From contig CAYJEQ010000041.1 in assembly GCA_964369235.1 (NCBI GenBank), forward strand, positions 1 through 23,420: a stretch of 23,420 nucleotides of DNA, given 5' to 3'. The position numbers and the translations under genes are program-made. Shown piece by piece: positions 7,909-14,706 of the stretch. The notes under the pieces were generated by a model. It was not told the origin of the DNA. It ran no database searches and worked only from the letters and a program-made list of their open reading frames with translations. This DNA comes from CAYJEQ01 sp964369235. Its GTDB lineage: Bacteria; Bacillota; Clostridia; Oscillospirales; Ruminococcaceae. Each line of letters begins with the position of its first letter. Position 1 is the first letter of the stretch.

Positions 7909-8682
7909 ATGATTAAATTTGAAAATGTGAGCAAGGTATACCCAAATGGGGTAGTAGGCCTTAATGATATATCCCTTCAGATTAAACAAGGGGAATTTGT
8001 AGCAATTATTGGACTGTCAGGTGCTGGTAAATCCACATTAATACGCACCGTTAACCGTGTACATGAAATTACTGAGGGAAAACTTACTGTAGATGATGTA
8101 GATGTAAGTAGCTTAAAGGGTAAGAACCTTAGAAGCTTTAGAAGAAATATCGGTATGATATTCCAGTCCTTTAACCTAGTTACCCGTACCACTGTAATAA
8201 AAAATGTACTTACCTCTAAGGTGCCTGTACTGCCTTTATGGAGAAGAATACTGGGGGTATTCCCTCAGTCCCATATAATAGAAGCCCTAGAAGCACTGGA
8301 TAAAGTAGGTATTCTAGACAAGGCGTATATTAGAGCAGATCAGCTATCTGGTGGACAGCAGCAGCGTGTGGCACTAGCAAGAACACTAGCTCAAAATCCT
8401 AAGATTATCCTAGCAGATGAGCCAGTGGCAGCCCTAGATCCAGTTACTGCTAAACAGGTAATGAGGGACTTTAAGCAGATTAATAAGGACATGAATATTA
8501 GTATTATTATAAATATCCACCATGTGGATCTTGCCCTAGAATATGCTGACAGAGTTATCGGTATTAAAGCCGGTAAGATAGTATATGACGGCCCTAGCAG
8601 TAATGTAGATGAAGCTGTACTTCACTCTATTTACGGTGGGGAGAAGATTGGTACCATGGAGGGGGAGGGTAGCAATGACTAG
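7909..8682 (+). CDS. phnC: PhnC-like ABC transporter ATPase
   Basis: Cytoplasmic ATPase of the importer, 257 residues from the ATG at 7909, which has AATGGAG seven bases upstream; an in-frame GTG at 7891 is less likely. Walker A is GLSGAGKST (about 35-43), the signature is LSGGQQQR (146-153), Walker B is IILADEP (166-172), and the H-loop His is near 205. The TRTTVIKNVLTSKVP segment followed by a Trp-Arg-Arg stretch is typical of PhnC proteins. It overlaps the next gene by eight bases, so the two are translationally coupled. It should work with the PhnD-like and both PhnE-like proteins in this operon. Confidence 0.93.
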   Translation: MIKFENVSKVYPNGVVGLNDISLQIKQGEFVAIIGLSGAGKSTLIRTVNRVHEITEGKLTVDDVDVSSLKGKNLRSFRRNIGMIFQSFNLVTRTTVIKNVLTSKVPVLPLWRRILGVFPQSHIIEALEALDKVGILDKAYIRADQLSGGQQQRVALARTLAQNPKIILADEPVAALDPVTAKQVMRDFKQINKDMNISIIINIHHVDLALEYADRVIGIKAGKIVYDGPSSNVDEAVLHSIYGGEKIGTMEGEGSND

Positions 8683-9490
8683 AAATATATTTAGTCCTAA
8701 AATTATTACCCTGCCTAATGGAAAAACTATTAAACAGCCTAAGTCCATTGCACCTTTAGTGGTGATTGTACTCCTTGCTTGTACCTATGTTTCGGTGGAG
8801 ATGACCGACTTTGAGCTAGAGGTGTTATTTGAGCGAGGAGATGAGTTCTTTAAGTATTTTGCTAGAATGATACCTCCAGCAGTAGATTATCTGCCACGAA
8901 TTTGGGAGCCTTTAATGGAAACTATAAAGATGTCATTATTTGGCTCATTTCTAGGAGCTATACTGGCTATTCCTGTGGCTATTATTGCCTCTAACAATAT
9001 TGTTAGTAATCCAATTATACTATGGGCAGCAAGACTACTACTAAGTATTGTTAGAACTATTCCTACACTGGTAATTGCACTTGTAGCTACCTTTATCCTA
9101 GGATTAGGTGCTTTAGCAGGTACTACAGCGATTACAGTGTTTACCTTTTCCTATATAGGCAAACTTCTATATGAGCAGATTGAAACTGCTGATATGGGTG
9201 CTTTTGAAGCTATGGAATCCATGGGTGCTACTAGACTACAGGCATTCCAATATGCTATAGTGCCACAGATACTGCCAACATATATTGCCAACTGTTTATT
9301 TAACTTTGAGGGTAATGTAAGATATGCCTCTATACTAGGTTATGTTGGTGCTGGTGGTCTAGGACTTATTATTAACGAAAAAATCGGCTGGCAGGAATAC
9401 GAAAGTGTTGGTATGATACTAATAGTGCTGTTTTTTGCAGTTGCCATTATTGAGTCAATAAGCCATTACATCAGAAAGAAATTGACCTAG
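8675..9490 (+). CDS. phnE: PhnE-like ABC permease 1
   Basis: First membrane-spanning subunit of the importer, about 271 residues. The start is taken at 8675, with GGAGGGGGAGGG just upstream and an eight-base overlap with phnC; longer in-frame readings would overlap phnC further. The permease domain has about six membrane helices. The EAA coupling loop, which contacts the ATPase, is at roughly residues 178-200 (EAMESMGATRLQAFQY). RTIPTLVIALV and GYVGAGGLG are typical PhnE segments. The N-terminal cytoplasmic region of about 25 residues precedes the first helix. It is paralogous to the second permease at 9613-10422, and the two probably form a heterodimer. Confidence 0.92.
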   Translation: MTRNIFSPKIITLPNGKTIKQPKSIAPLVVIVLLACTYVSVEMTDFELEVLFERGDEFFKYFARMIPPAVDYLPRIWEPLMETIKMSLFGSFLGAILAIPVAIIASNNIVSNPIILWAARLLLSIVRTIPTLVIALVATFILGLGALAGTTAITVFTFSYIGKLLYEQIETADMGAFEAMESMGATRLQAFQYAIVPQILPTYIANCLFNFEGNVRYASILGYVGAGGLGLIINEKIGWQEYESVGMILIVLFFAVAIIESISHYIRKKLT

Positions 9491-9497
9491 ATAGTGT

Positions 9498-9590
9498 GAA
9501 ACAAAGTTTCAAGCATGAGTTTTGTGCTTTGGGTTATTATAACACCTAAAATGTTCTCGTAAAAAATCATGAGAACATCCCACAAAACTC
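9498..9590 (+). repeat. Nested inverted repeats between the two permease genes
   Basis: Three stems lie in the 122-base gap: GAAAC-AAA-GTTTC (9498-9510), an outer perfect 10-bp stem GAGTTTTGTG/CACAAAACTC (9517-9526 with 9581-9590), and inside it ATGTTCTCGT/ATGAGAACAT (9551-9560 with 9569-9578, one G-T pair). No T-run follows, so this is more likely an RNA processing or stability structure than a terminator. The ribosome site of the next gene follows at once. Confidence 0.6.
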
Positions 9591-9612
9591 AAGGAAAGGA
9601 ATGATTATTTAA

Positions 9613-10422
9613 GTGAATCAGACTATATTAAATAAATACAATAGTAAACCCAACTACGCCAAAAATCAGCTTATAACCACTGCTGTGGTTTTTCTACTGG
9701 TGGCTTGGTCTGCTACAGCCTTAAACTTTGATAATATTGCTGGGGGAGGCTCAGCCATTGTAGAGAGTATTATCTCAGGACTTGCCTCACCGGATATGTC
9801 ATTTTTATTTGATTTCTCCGATAAAGGTGTGCCTTATCTACTAATAGAAACTATGGCTATTGCCTTTTTAGGAACACTGGTAGGTGCTATAATAGCTGTG
9901 CCACTGGCTTTTTTAAGTGCTACTAATATTGTACCTGTATATATATCGGTAATATTTAGAACTATTATTATGATGATAAGAACTGTACCTGTATTTATCT
10001 ATGGTATTATCTTTGTTCGTGTTGCTGGTACAGGTGCTTATGCAGGTCTACTTACCATGTCCTTTTCCTCTATAGGTATGGTTTGTAAACTCTACATCGA
10101 ATCCATCGAAGACCTAGATTCTAAGATACTAGAATCCCTTGATGCTGCCGGCTGTAATCTATTTGATAAAATCAGATATGGCATACTGCCACAGCTTATG
10201 CCGGACTTTGCCTCAGCTATAATCTATCGTTTTGATATGAATATCCGAGATGCCACAGTTTTAGGACTAGTTGGTGCTGGTGGTGTAGGTGCTCCACTAA
10301 TATTTGCTATGAACTCCTATCGTTGGAGCGAAGTAAGCTCTATACTAATCGGGCTGGTTATACTGGTGCTGATTGTAGAATATTTCTCCACAAAACTTCG
10401 TCTGAAACTAGCTAGAGGTTAG
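9613..10422 (+). CDS. phnE: PhnE-like ABC permease 2
   Basis: Second permease subunit, 269 residues, starting at GTG; AGGAAAGGA lies about 12 bases upstream, and an ATG nearer the site runs at once into a stop. It has the same layout as the first permease: an N-terminal helix, a core of about five helices, and an EAA loop at about residues 174-196 (ESLDAAGCNLFDKIRYG). RTVPVFIYGIIF and GLVGAGGVGAP match PhnE signatures. Two different PhnE genes in one operon are known for phosphonate and phosphite importers, so a heterodimeric channel is expected. The next gene follows after a 13-bp inverted repeat. Confidence 0.92.
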   Translation: MNQTILNKYNSKPNYAKNQLITTAVVFLLVAWSATALNFDNIAGGGSAIVESIISGLASPDMSFLFDFSDKGVPYLLIETMAIAFLGTLVGAIIAVPLAFLSATNIVPVYISVIFRTIIMMIRTVPVFIYGIIFVRVAGTGAYAGLLTMSFSSIGMVCKLYIESIEDLDSKILESLDAAGCNLFDKIRYGILPQLMPDFASAIIYRFDMNIRDATVLGLVGAGGVGAPLIFAMNSYRWSEVSSILIGLVILVLIVEYFSTKLRLKLARG

Positions 10423-10444
10423 CTTAAATTACAGTGAAAACATA

Positions 10445-10493
10445 ACTATAGCCATATTAAGTGAAGTAGGATTTATACCTATATGGCTATAGT
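10445..10493 (+). repeat. 13-bp inverted repeat before the metallophosphatase gene
   Basis: ACTATAGCCATAT (10445-10457) pairs perfectly with ATATGGCTATAGT (10481-10493), with TAGG/CCTA inside the loop. A loose T-rich stretch follows, so it may act as a weak terminator or as a stability element. It lies about 60 bases before the chosen start of the next gene. Confidence 0.6.
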
Positions 10494-10551
10494 ATTTGTA
10501 TTAGCTAAGGATCTAATCCCACTGCTAATACTACCAAAGAAAGGGCTTATA

Positions 10552-12063
10552 ATGACACAAAAGTTAAAGATATACTACACATCCGATATACATGGATATG
10601 TTTTTAATACAGATTACCTAACTACTCAGCCTAAAAATATGGGACTGCTGTCGGTGGTTAATGATTTTACCAAAGACGGAAATACCCTTATTCTTGATGC
10701 TGGGGATAGTATACAGGGCTCAGCACTACTTAAATATTGTAGGGATAAATCACTGGGAATGGGACTGCTAACAAAGGTTTTAAATAGTGGTAATTACGAC
10801 TATTTCACCCCAGGTAATCATGATTTTAACTACGGTTATAAGGAGCTACAGGATTATGTAGCAGGGCTAAATGCCACCTGTATTCTAGCAAATGTTATAG
10901 ATAAAAACAATAAAATTCCCTTTACCCCCTACACCATTAAAACAATGGAAAATGGATTAAAGGTTGGTATAGTTGGCATAGTAACACCCTTTGTTAATGT
11001 GTGGGAACCAGCTGAGAATATTAAGGATTTTATTATTAGTGATGCTTTTGATGCTGCTAGGGATAATCTAGCCCTTATAAAGGATAAATGTGATATTACC
11101 ATCTGTGTTTACCACGGTGGCTACGAGGCAGATTTAGCTACTGGGAAAATCGAGTCCACCAGTGGAGAAAATCAAGGGTATAGAATCTGCAAGGAGCTGG
11201 ATTTTGACCTAATGCTTACTGGTCATCAGCATATGGTAGTGCCACTAACAAATATACATGGCACCCACACAATGCAGATTTCTGCAAGCTGTACTATGTA
11301 TGGACAGGTGGAGATTGATATTACTGATGGGGTTAAAACCTTTACAGGGATAAATTCCCTACCATCAGGCAACTACAATAAGGATTTATACAATGAGCTA
11401 CTACCTGTAGAACAGGCAACACAGGATTATTTAGATATGCCAGTAGGAACACTTAGCGAGGAAATCCCACCACTGCCAAAGCTAGATATAGCTGTAAATG
11501 GCTCAAGGGTGGCTGATTTTATTAATCAGATACAGCTTCACTATGCTAAGGTGGATATTAGCAGTACCAGTTTAGGTAATAATATTATCGGTATGACTAA
11601 GGAAATAACCATAAGAGATGTTATGGCTGTACTACCTTATCCTAATACTATCTATATAATAGAGGTAACTCCAGATATTATTAGACAGGCGCTGGAAAGC
11701 TGTGGTAAATACCTATGCTATGATAATGGGAGTCTATCCATCTCACCAGAGTTTACCCAACTTAAGGTACAGCATTATAACTATGATTTCTTTGCGGGAA
11801 TTGAGTATACCTTTGATCTAACTAAACCTGTAGGTAGTCGTGTAGTAAGACTTACCAAAGACGGCAAGCCACTGGATAAAGAAAGCTACACCCTAGCTAT
11901 TAATAACTATCGTGCAACAGGTGCAGGAGGATTTGACTTCTACAAAGACTGCAAAGTAATAGCAGATTTAGGAATAGATGTACAAGAACTTGCTATTAAA
12001 TATGTAGAAGAACAGGTAGATGTACAGCTTATGGAAGCTCCAGACTTTAACTGTATATATTAA
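10552..12063 (+). CDS. CpdB/UshA-family metallophosphatase (nucleotidase), cytosolic
   Basis: A two-domain calcineurin-like phosphoesterase of 503 residues, probably acting on nucleotides or 2',3'-cyclic nucleotides. The metal site is complete: SDIHG (D12, H14), DAGDS (D52), PGNHDFNYG (N89-H90), a YHGG His near 188, and TGHQH (224-228). The C-terminal 5'-nucleotidase domain carries NGSRVADF, a YNYDFFAGIEYTFDL segment and NNYRATGAGGF, which look closest to CpdB. The ATG at 10552 follows AGAAAGGG by six bases; an ATG 69 bases upstream lies inside the hairpin and is unlikely. No signal peptide or anchor is seen, unlike most UshA/CpdB proteins, so it probably acts inside the cell on an imported or internal phosphoester. 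It is the last gene of the transporter operon. Confidence 0.88.
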   Translation: MTQKLKIYYTSDIHGYVFNTDYLTTQPKNMGLLSVVNDFTKDGNTLILDAGDSIQGSALLKYCRDKSLGMGLLTKVLNSGNYDYFTPGNHDFNYGYKELQDYVAGLNATCILANVIDKNNKIPFTPYTIKTMENGLKVGIVGIVTPFVNVWEPAENIKDFIISDAFDAARDNLALIKDKCDITICVYHGGYEADLATGKIESTSGENQGYRICKELDFDLMLTGHQHMVVPLTNIHGTHTMQISASCTMYGQVEIDITDGVKTFTGINSLPSGNYNKDLYNELLPVEQATQDYLDMPVGTLSEEIPPLPKLDIAVNGSRVADFINQIQLHYAKVDISSTSLGNNIIGMTKEITIRDVMAVLPYPNTIYIIEVTPDIIRQALESCGKYLCYDNGSLSISPEFTQLKVQHYNYDFFAGIEYTFDLTKPVGSRVVRLTKDGKPLDKESYTLAINNYRATGAGGFDFYKDCKVIADLGIDVQELAIKYVEEQVDVQLMEAPDFNCIY

Positions 12064-12126
12064 TTGAGTGATATAAAATTTGGTTTTCCCAACAATTGAT
12101 ATATGACCTAAAATTTATATAAAAAT

Positions 12127-12162
12127 AGAAACGCCACCTAATTATTAGGTGGCGCTTTCTAT
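12127..12162 (+). terminator. Terminator of the phn-like operon
   Basis: CGCCACCTAAT (12132-12142) and ATTAGGTGGCG (12144-12154) form a GC-rich stem, flanked by pairing AGAAA and TTTCT arms and followed by TATTAC. It lies about 65 bases after the stop codon. Confidence 0.75.
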
Positions 12163-12431
12163 TACTGGTATATAATTAAAATAGGAATAATCGTAGTAGT
12201 GGATTGATAGAATATCCAGTGATCCTCTACAAACATATCATAATAAAAAGTAAAAGTCAATACGCTAATAGTATAATCTAGTAAAGTGATAAAAAATAGC
12301 CTGTAAACCTTTTAAATATAGTATTTTACACAAGTGAAATTACATATAAAGGAAGATTGTTATTTGTAAAATAAGTAAAATTTATAAATACCTTTCTATT
12401 GGATTATAATTTATTCATAAATTTACGATAT

Positions 12432-12493
12432 AATAAACTTGTGGCAATAGCAAATATCCATAAATATACAGGTTAAATTTGACTATGGTAATA
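12432..12493. repeat. 61-base direct repeat, copy 1
   Basis: Matches 12607-12667 with few differences. Both start AATAAAC, share the core GCAATAGCAAATATCCATAA and end ACTATGGTAATA. Copy 1 has one extra base near its end. It overlaps a TATAAT at 12429-12434. Confidence 0.8.
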
Positions 12494-12500
12494 ACCATAG
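12483..12500. repeat. Hairpin after direct repeat copy 1
   Basis: CTATGGT (12483-12489) pairs perfectly with ACCATAG (12494-12500) across a four-base loop. Confidence 0.6.
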
Positions 12501-12606
12501 AAAGATGTAAACAGGTTTATTATATTTATAGATGCCCTCTTTCTCGCCACTATGTGGCAACCGAAAGCTATGGCAAATTGCATTCTGTTTCGAGGAAATA
12601 GAACAC

Positions 12607-12667
12607 AATAAACCTATAGCAATAGCAAATATCCATAAATATACAGGTTAAATTTACTATGGTAATA
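12607..12667. repeat. 61-base direct repeat, copy 2
   Basis: Second copy of the 12432-12493 repeat, 175 bases downstream in the same orientation. Both copies run into a hairpin that starts with CTATGGT, but the hairpin arms differ between the copies. Confidence 0.8.
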
Positions 12668-12693
12668 GGGGGACATTTGCCCTGTTACTATGG
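12657..12693. repeat. Hairpin after direct repeat copy 2
   Basis: CTATGGTAATAGGG (12657-12670) pairs with CCCTGTTACTATGG (12680-12693) over 14 positions, with the non-Watson-Crick pairs all G-T type. The loop is nine bases. The pairing is different from, and longer than, that at repeat copy 1. Confidence 0.6.
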
Positions 12694-12835
12694 GGCAATT
12701 ACAAATTAATAGTATCTAAAATTATTACACTAAGGGTAGATTTAGCATAGCTAAGCTACTCAGCACAGAAAGTAGACTTATAAGAACATGAGTATCTTTC
12801 TGTGATAAACTTCTAAGAAAGGGAAGGAAACAGAT

Positions 12836-13291
12836 ATGCTCACCAACACAACAATACAGCCAAGTAAAATCCCAAGCAAAGCTCCTAGAATTACCATGGT
12901 ATGTGTTACCAACCAGTTTAGTTGTGAAAGAATTATTAAAGCTGGTAGGGTAATAGCCGATCTAACAAATACTCAACTAAACATCATAAGTATCTCTGCT
13001 GCAAAATATCCACCAAATCCTTTGGCTATGGAGCATCTCTATAGAATTTCCAGAGAAAATGGAGGGGTAATGCAGGTGGAGTATGCAGAGGACCCTTTTA
13101 AAGCTTTGATAAGTTACATTAAGTCTAATAAAATCTCCAATGTTATTACTGGTGTACCTCAAGATGAGGATTCAGTATTGTATCAACTTTGGGGTAAATT
13201 CACCCATCTGACATTTTTTACAGTTGATGATCAGGGACAGTTACAGGAAGCTCGCTCCATAGGAAGTCATAGTTCCATGAGAATGCAATAG
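12836..13291 (+). CDS. Orphan Usp-like (KdpD-type) domain protein
   Basis: A 151-residue cytoplasmic protein resembling a single universal-stress-protein domain, closest in feel to the Usp domain of KdpD sensor kinases. ITMVCVTNQFSCERIIKAG (residues about 19-37) corresponds to the first strand and helix of that domain, and VEYAEDPFKALISYIKSN followed by VITGVP to the later strands. No kinase, membrane helix or second domain is present, and no kdp genes are nearby. GGGAAGGAAACAG lies just before the ATG. Function is unknown; nucleotide binding is possible, as in other Usp folds, but the glycine-rich ATP loop is not obvious. It ends two bases before the structured element at 13293. Confidence 0.7.
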   Translation: MLTNTTIQPSKIPSKAPRITMVCVTNQFSCERIIKAGRVIADLTNTQLNIISISAAKYPPNPLAMEHLYRISRENGGVMQVEYAEDPFKALISYIKSNKISNVITGVPQDEDSVLYQLWGKFTHLTFFTVDDQGQLQEARSIGSHSSMRMQ

Positions 13292-13292
13292 C

Positions 13293-13580
13293 TAGCTGCC
13301 CACCCCTAATCCGAACCAGTTTTATGATGGCATATAGGCTTACTATCTGTGTCAAAGCCTATTGTAAGGCGAAAGCATTACTGCAATGCATTGTTGCAAG
13401 GCTTTTCCTTAATACTAATCCTATCTGCTAATCATAAAATCTGCGACCTAAACACCAAGCATATTTGCTTGTAGCTAGGCAGACGACGACGGCATACTCT
13501 CGTCTGGCTAGGAGGATAACGACGCTAGAAGTGAATATGCTCAGTGTTTAGGCTGGTTCGGATTAAGGTGTGGGTGGCTA
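13293..13580 (+). ncRNA. Candidate large structured RNA (nested three-way junctions)
   Basis: Helices readable by eye on the plus strand: P1 pairs 13293-13319 with 13553-13580 (13 perfect pairs at the inner end, CTGGTTCGGATTA, then a longer imperfect part). P2 pairs 13320-13338 with 13420-13439 (TTTTATGAT/ATCATAAAA plus ATAGG/CCTAT). P3 pairs 13447-13475 with 13524-13552 and is capped by P4, 13476-13486 with 13500-13510 (CAGACGA/TCGTCTG). P1, P2 and P3 meet with 0, 7 and 0 unpaired bases. Within P2, AAAGCCT/AGGCTTT (13354-13360 with 13399-13405) encloses two hairpins: 13364-13381 with a GCGAAAGC tetraloop, and TGCAA/TTGCA at 13382-13398. The GNRA loop exists only on the plus strand, and more G-T pairs favour that strand. 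I do not recognise the class. A MITE-like palindromic insertion is the main alternative. Confidence 0.6.
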
Positions 13581-13594
13581 AAGTATATAAAGCA

Positions 13595-13613
13595 TTAGCA
13601 GATTAAGGAAGGG
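13595..13613 (+). promoter_or_regulatory. Hydrolase ribosome site complementary to the upstream RNA
   Basis: The ribosome site AAGGAAGGG (13605-13613) and the ten bases before it are complementary to the structured element. ATTAAGGAA (13602-13610) matches TTCCTTAAT at 13405-13413, largely in the P2 internal loop. TTAGCAGAT (13595-13603) matches ATCTGCTAA at 13423-13431, in the P2 3' strand. The 16 bases 13595-13610 can pair completely if 11 bases upstream are looped out. This suggests an alternative fold that hides the ribosome site. Confidence 0.45.
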
Positions 13614-13624
13614 ATGATAACCTT

Positions 13625-14581
13625 ATGCCATACATAGCAAAGCAGATACATTTTAAAAGTAGCGATAAAAAAACCACCATTAGAGGTATAGCCTACATAC
13701 CAACTAACACTACCCCAAAAGGGGTATTACAAATAGCGCACGGAATGTGTGAACACATTGGTAGATATAAAAAGTTCATGGAGTATATTACCTCCATGGG
13801 CTATATTGTCTGTGGTCATGATCATCTAGGTCATGGCTATTCGGTGGCAGATATTGGTGATTTAGGTTATATTAGTAGTGAAAATGGCTGGAAACATCTG
13901 GTGAATGATTGTTATAATTTCACTAGAATAATTAAGGATATGTTTTTTGAACTACCAGTGTATCTTATGGGACATAGTATGGGATCCTTTGTGTCAAAGA
14001 TATATGTGGCACAACATCCCTGTGCAGTGTCTGGGCTGATATTATCAGGGACTTCCACAGGGGATAAATTTCTTAAAGCTGGGGAGAAACTTACCTATGG
14101 AGTGCTAAAGGCAAAAGGTCACCGTCATCGCAGCCAAAGGATACAGTCTTTGTTTTTTGGTAGGATGCTTACTGCCTTTCCTGGGGAAACTGGCCTAGAG
14201 TGGTTAAGTCGTGATCCACAGGTATGGCAGGAGAAAATAACTGATGTTCGCAGTACATATGTCCTAACTACCTCTGCTTACATGGATGTATTTAGGCTAA
14301 TAGTAGAAGCTAATAGAAAAGAGATATACCTACATACAAGCCCAGTGTTACCTATGTATATAATAGGTGGAGGGGCAGATCCTGTCTGTAATAATGGCAA
14401 AGACATAATAAAGGTATACGAGAAATACCATAAACAGGGTGTTTTGGATATTCAGTATAAAATTTATCCTGAATTTAGACATGAGCTAACACAGGAAATA
14501 GGTAAAGAAGAGGTTTGGCAAGACATTGTACAGTGGTTAGATAGGCTGGAAGATATGGAGTTGCAGCCAGTTCCTTGCTAG
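13625..14581 (+). CDS. Alpha/beta hydrolase (monoacylglycerol lipase-like)
   Basis: A 318-residue cytoplasmic serine hydrolase of the Hydrolase_4 / monoglyceride-lipase and lysophospholipase type. The oxyanion-hole segment is AHGMCEHIGRY (about residues 38-48). The nucleophile elbow is GHSMGS with Ser118, the acid is Asp252 in GGGADPV, and the base is His286 in FRHEL. All three residues are present and in the usual order. Such enzymes release fatty acids from monoacylglycerols or lysophospholipids, but many are general esterases; the substrate is not fixed by sequence. The start at 13625 has AAGGAAGGG 11 bases upstream. The gene directly follows the structured element and may be controlled by it. 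Confidence 0.9.
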   Translation: MPYIAKQIHFKSSDKKTTIRGIAYIPTNTTPKGVLQIAHGMCEHIGRYKKFMEYITSMGYIVCGHDHLGHGYSVADIGDLGYISSENGWKHLVNDCYNFTRIIKDMFFELPVYLMGHSMGSFVSKIYVAQHPCAVSGLILSGTSTGDKFLKAGEKLTYGVLKAKGHRHRSQRIQSLFFGRMLTAFPGETGLEWLSRDPQVWQEKITDVRSTYVLTTSAYMDVFRLIVEANRKEIYLHTSPVLPMYIIGGGADPVCNNGKDIIKVYEKYHKQGVLDIQYKIYPEFRHELTQEIGKEEVWQDIVQWLDRLEDMELQPVPC

Positions 14582-14634
14582 GAAAGATACCCCAATACGC
14601 TGTTGCTTAGTCGTATATTATAGAGTATAAATAA

Positions 14635-14676
14635 AAGCGAGATATCACAGGCTTAAATTACCTTGATATCTCGCTT
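14635..14676. terminator. Bidirectional terminator between hydrolase and SARP genes
   Basis: A perfect 13-bp stem, AAGCGAGATATCA (14635-14647) with 14664-14676. It is followed on the plus strand by ACTATTTTG and on the minus strand by TTTATTTATAC. It serves the convergent hydrolase (plus) and SARP (minus) transcripts. Confidence 0.8.
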
Positions 14677-14706
14677 ACTATTTTGTCCTTATTCTTATAC
14701 TATTTT

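Larger units (their letters stand above)
12064..12835. other. Long noncoding region with repeats and hairpins
   Basis: This 772-base gap has no supported gene. Besides the terminator, it carries a 61-base direct repeat (12432-12493 and 12607-12667), the hairpins listed separately at 12483-12500 and 12657-12693, a hairpin GCCAC-TAT-GTGGC (about 12556-12568), and an inverted pair AGGTTTATT/AATAAACCT (12513-12521 with 12607-12615). A further perfect stem, CACAGAAAG/CTTTCTGTG (12764-12772 with 12796-12804), sits just before the ribosome site of the next gene and may be part of its leader. Confidence 0.6.

Noticed and set aside
12240..12290. Possible minus-strand promoter (TTGACT, 17 bases, TATGTT)
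   Set aside because: The -10 is weak, no gene follows on that strand before the cpdB terminator, and the area is AT-rich enough for chance matches.
12532..12651. A 39-codon open reading frame starting ATGCCC
   Set aside because: There is no ribosome binding site, the frame runs through the direct repeat and hairpins, and the product has no recognisable features.
13582..13610. Minus-strand promoter-like pair (TTCCTT, 17 bases, TATACT) at the edge of the structured element
   Set aside because: The -35 is poor and overlaps the ribosome site of the hydrolase. The GNRA loop and most G-T pairs of the element favour the plus strand.
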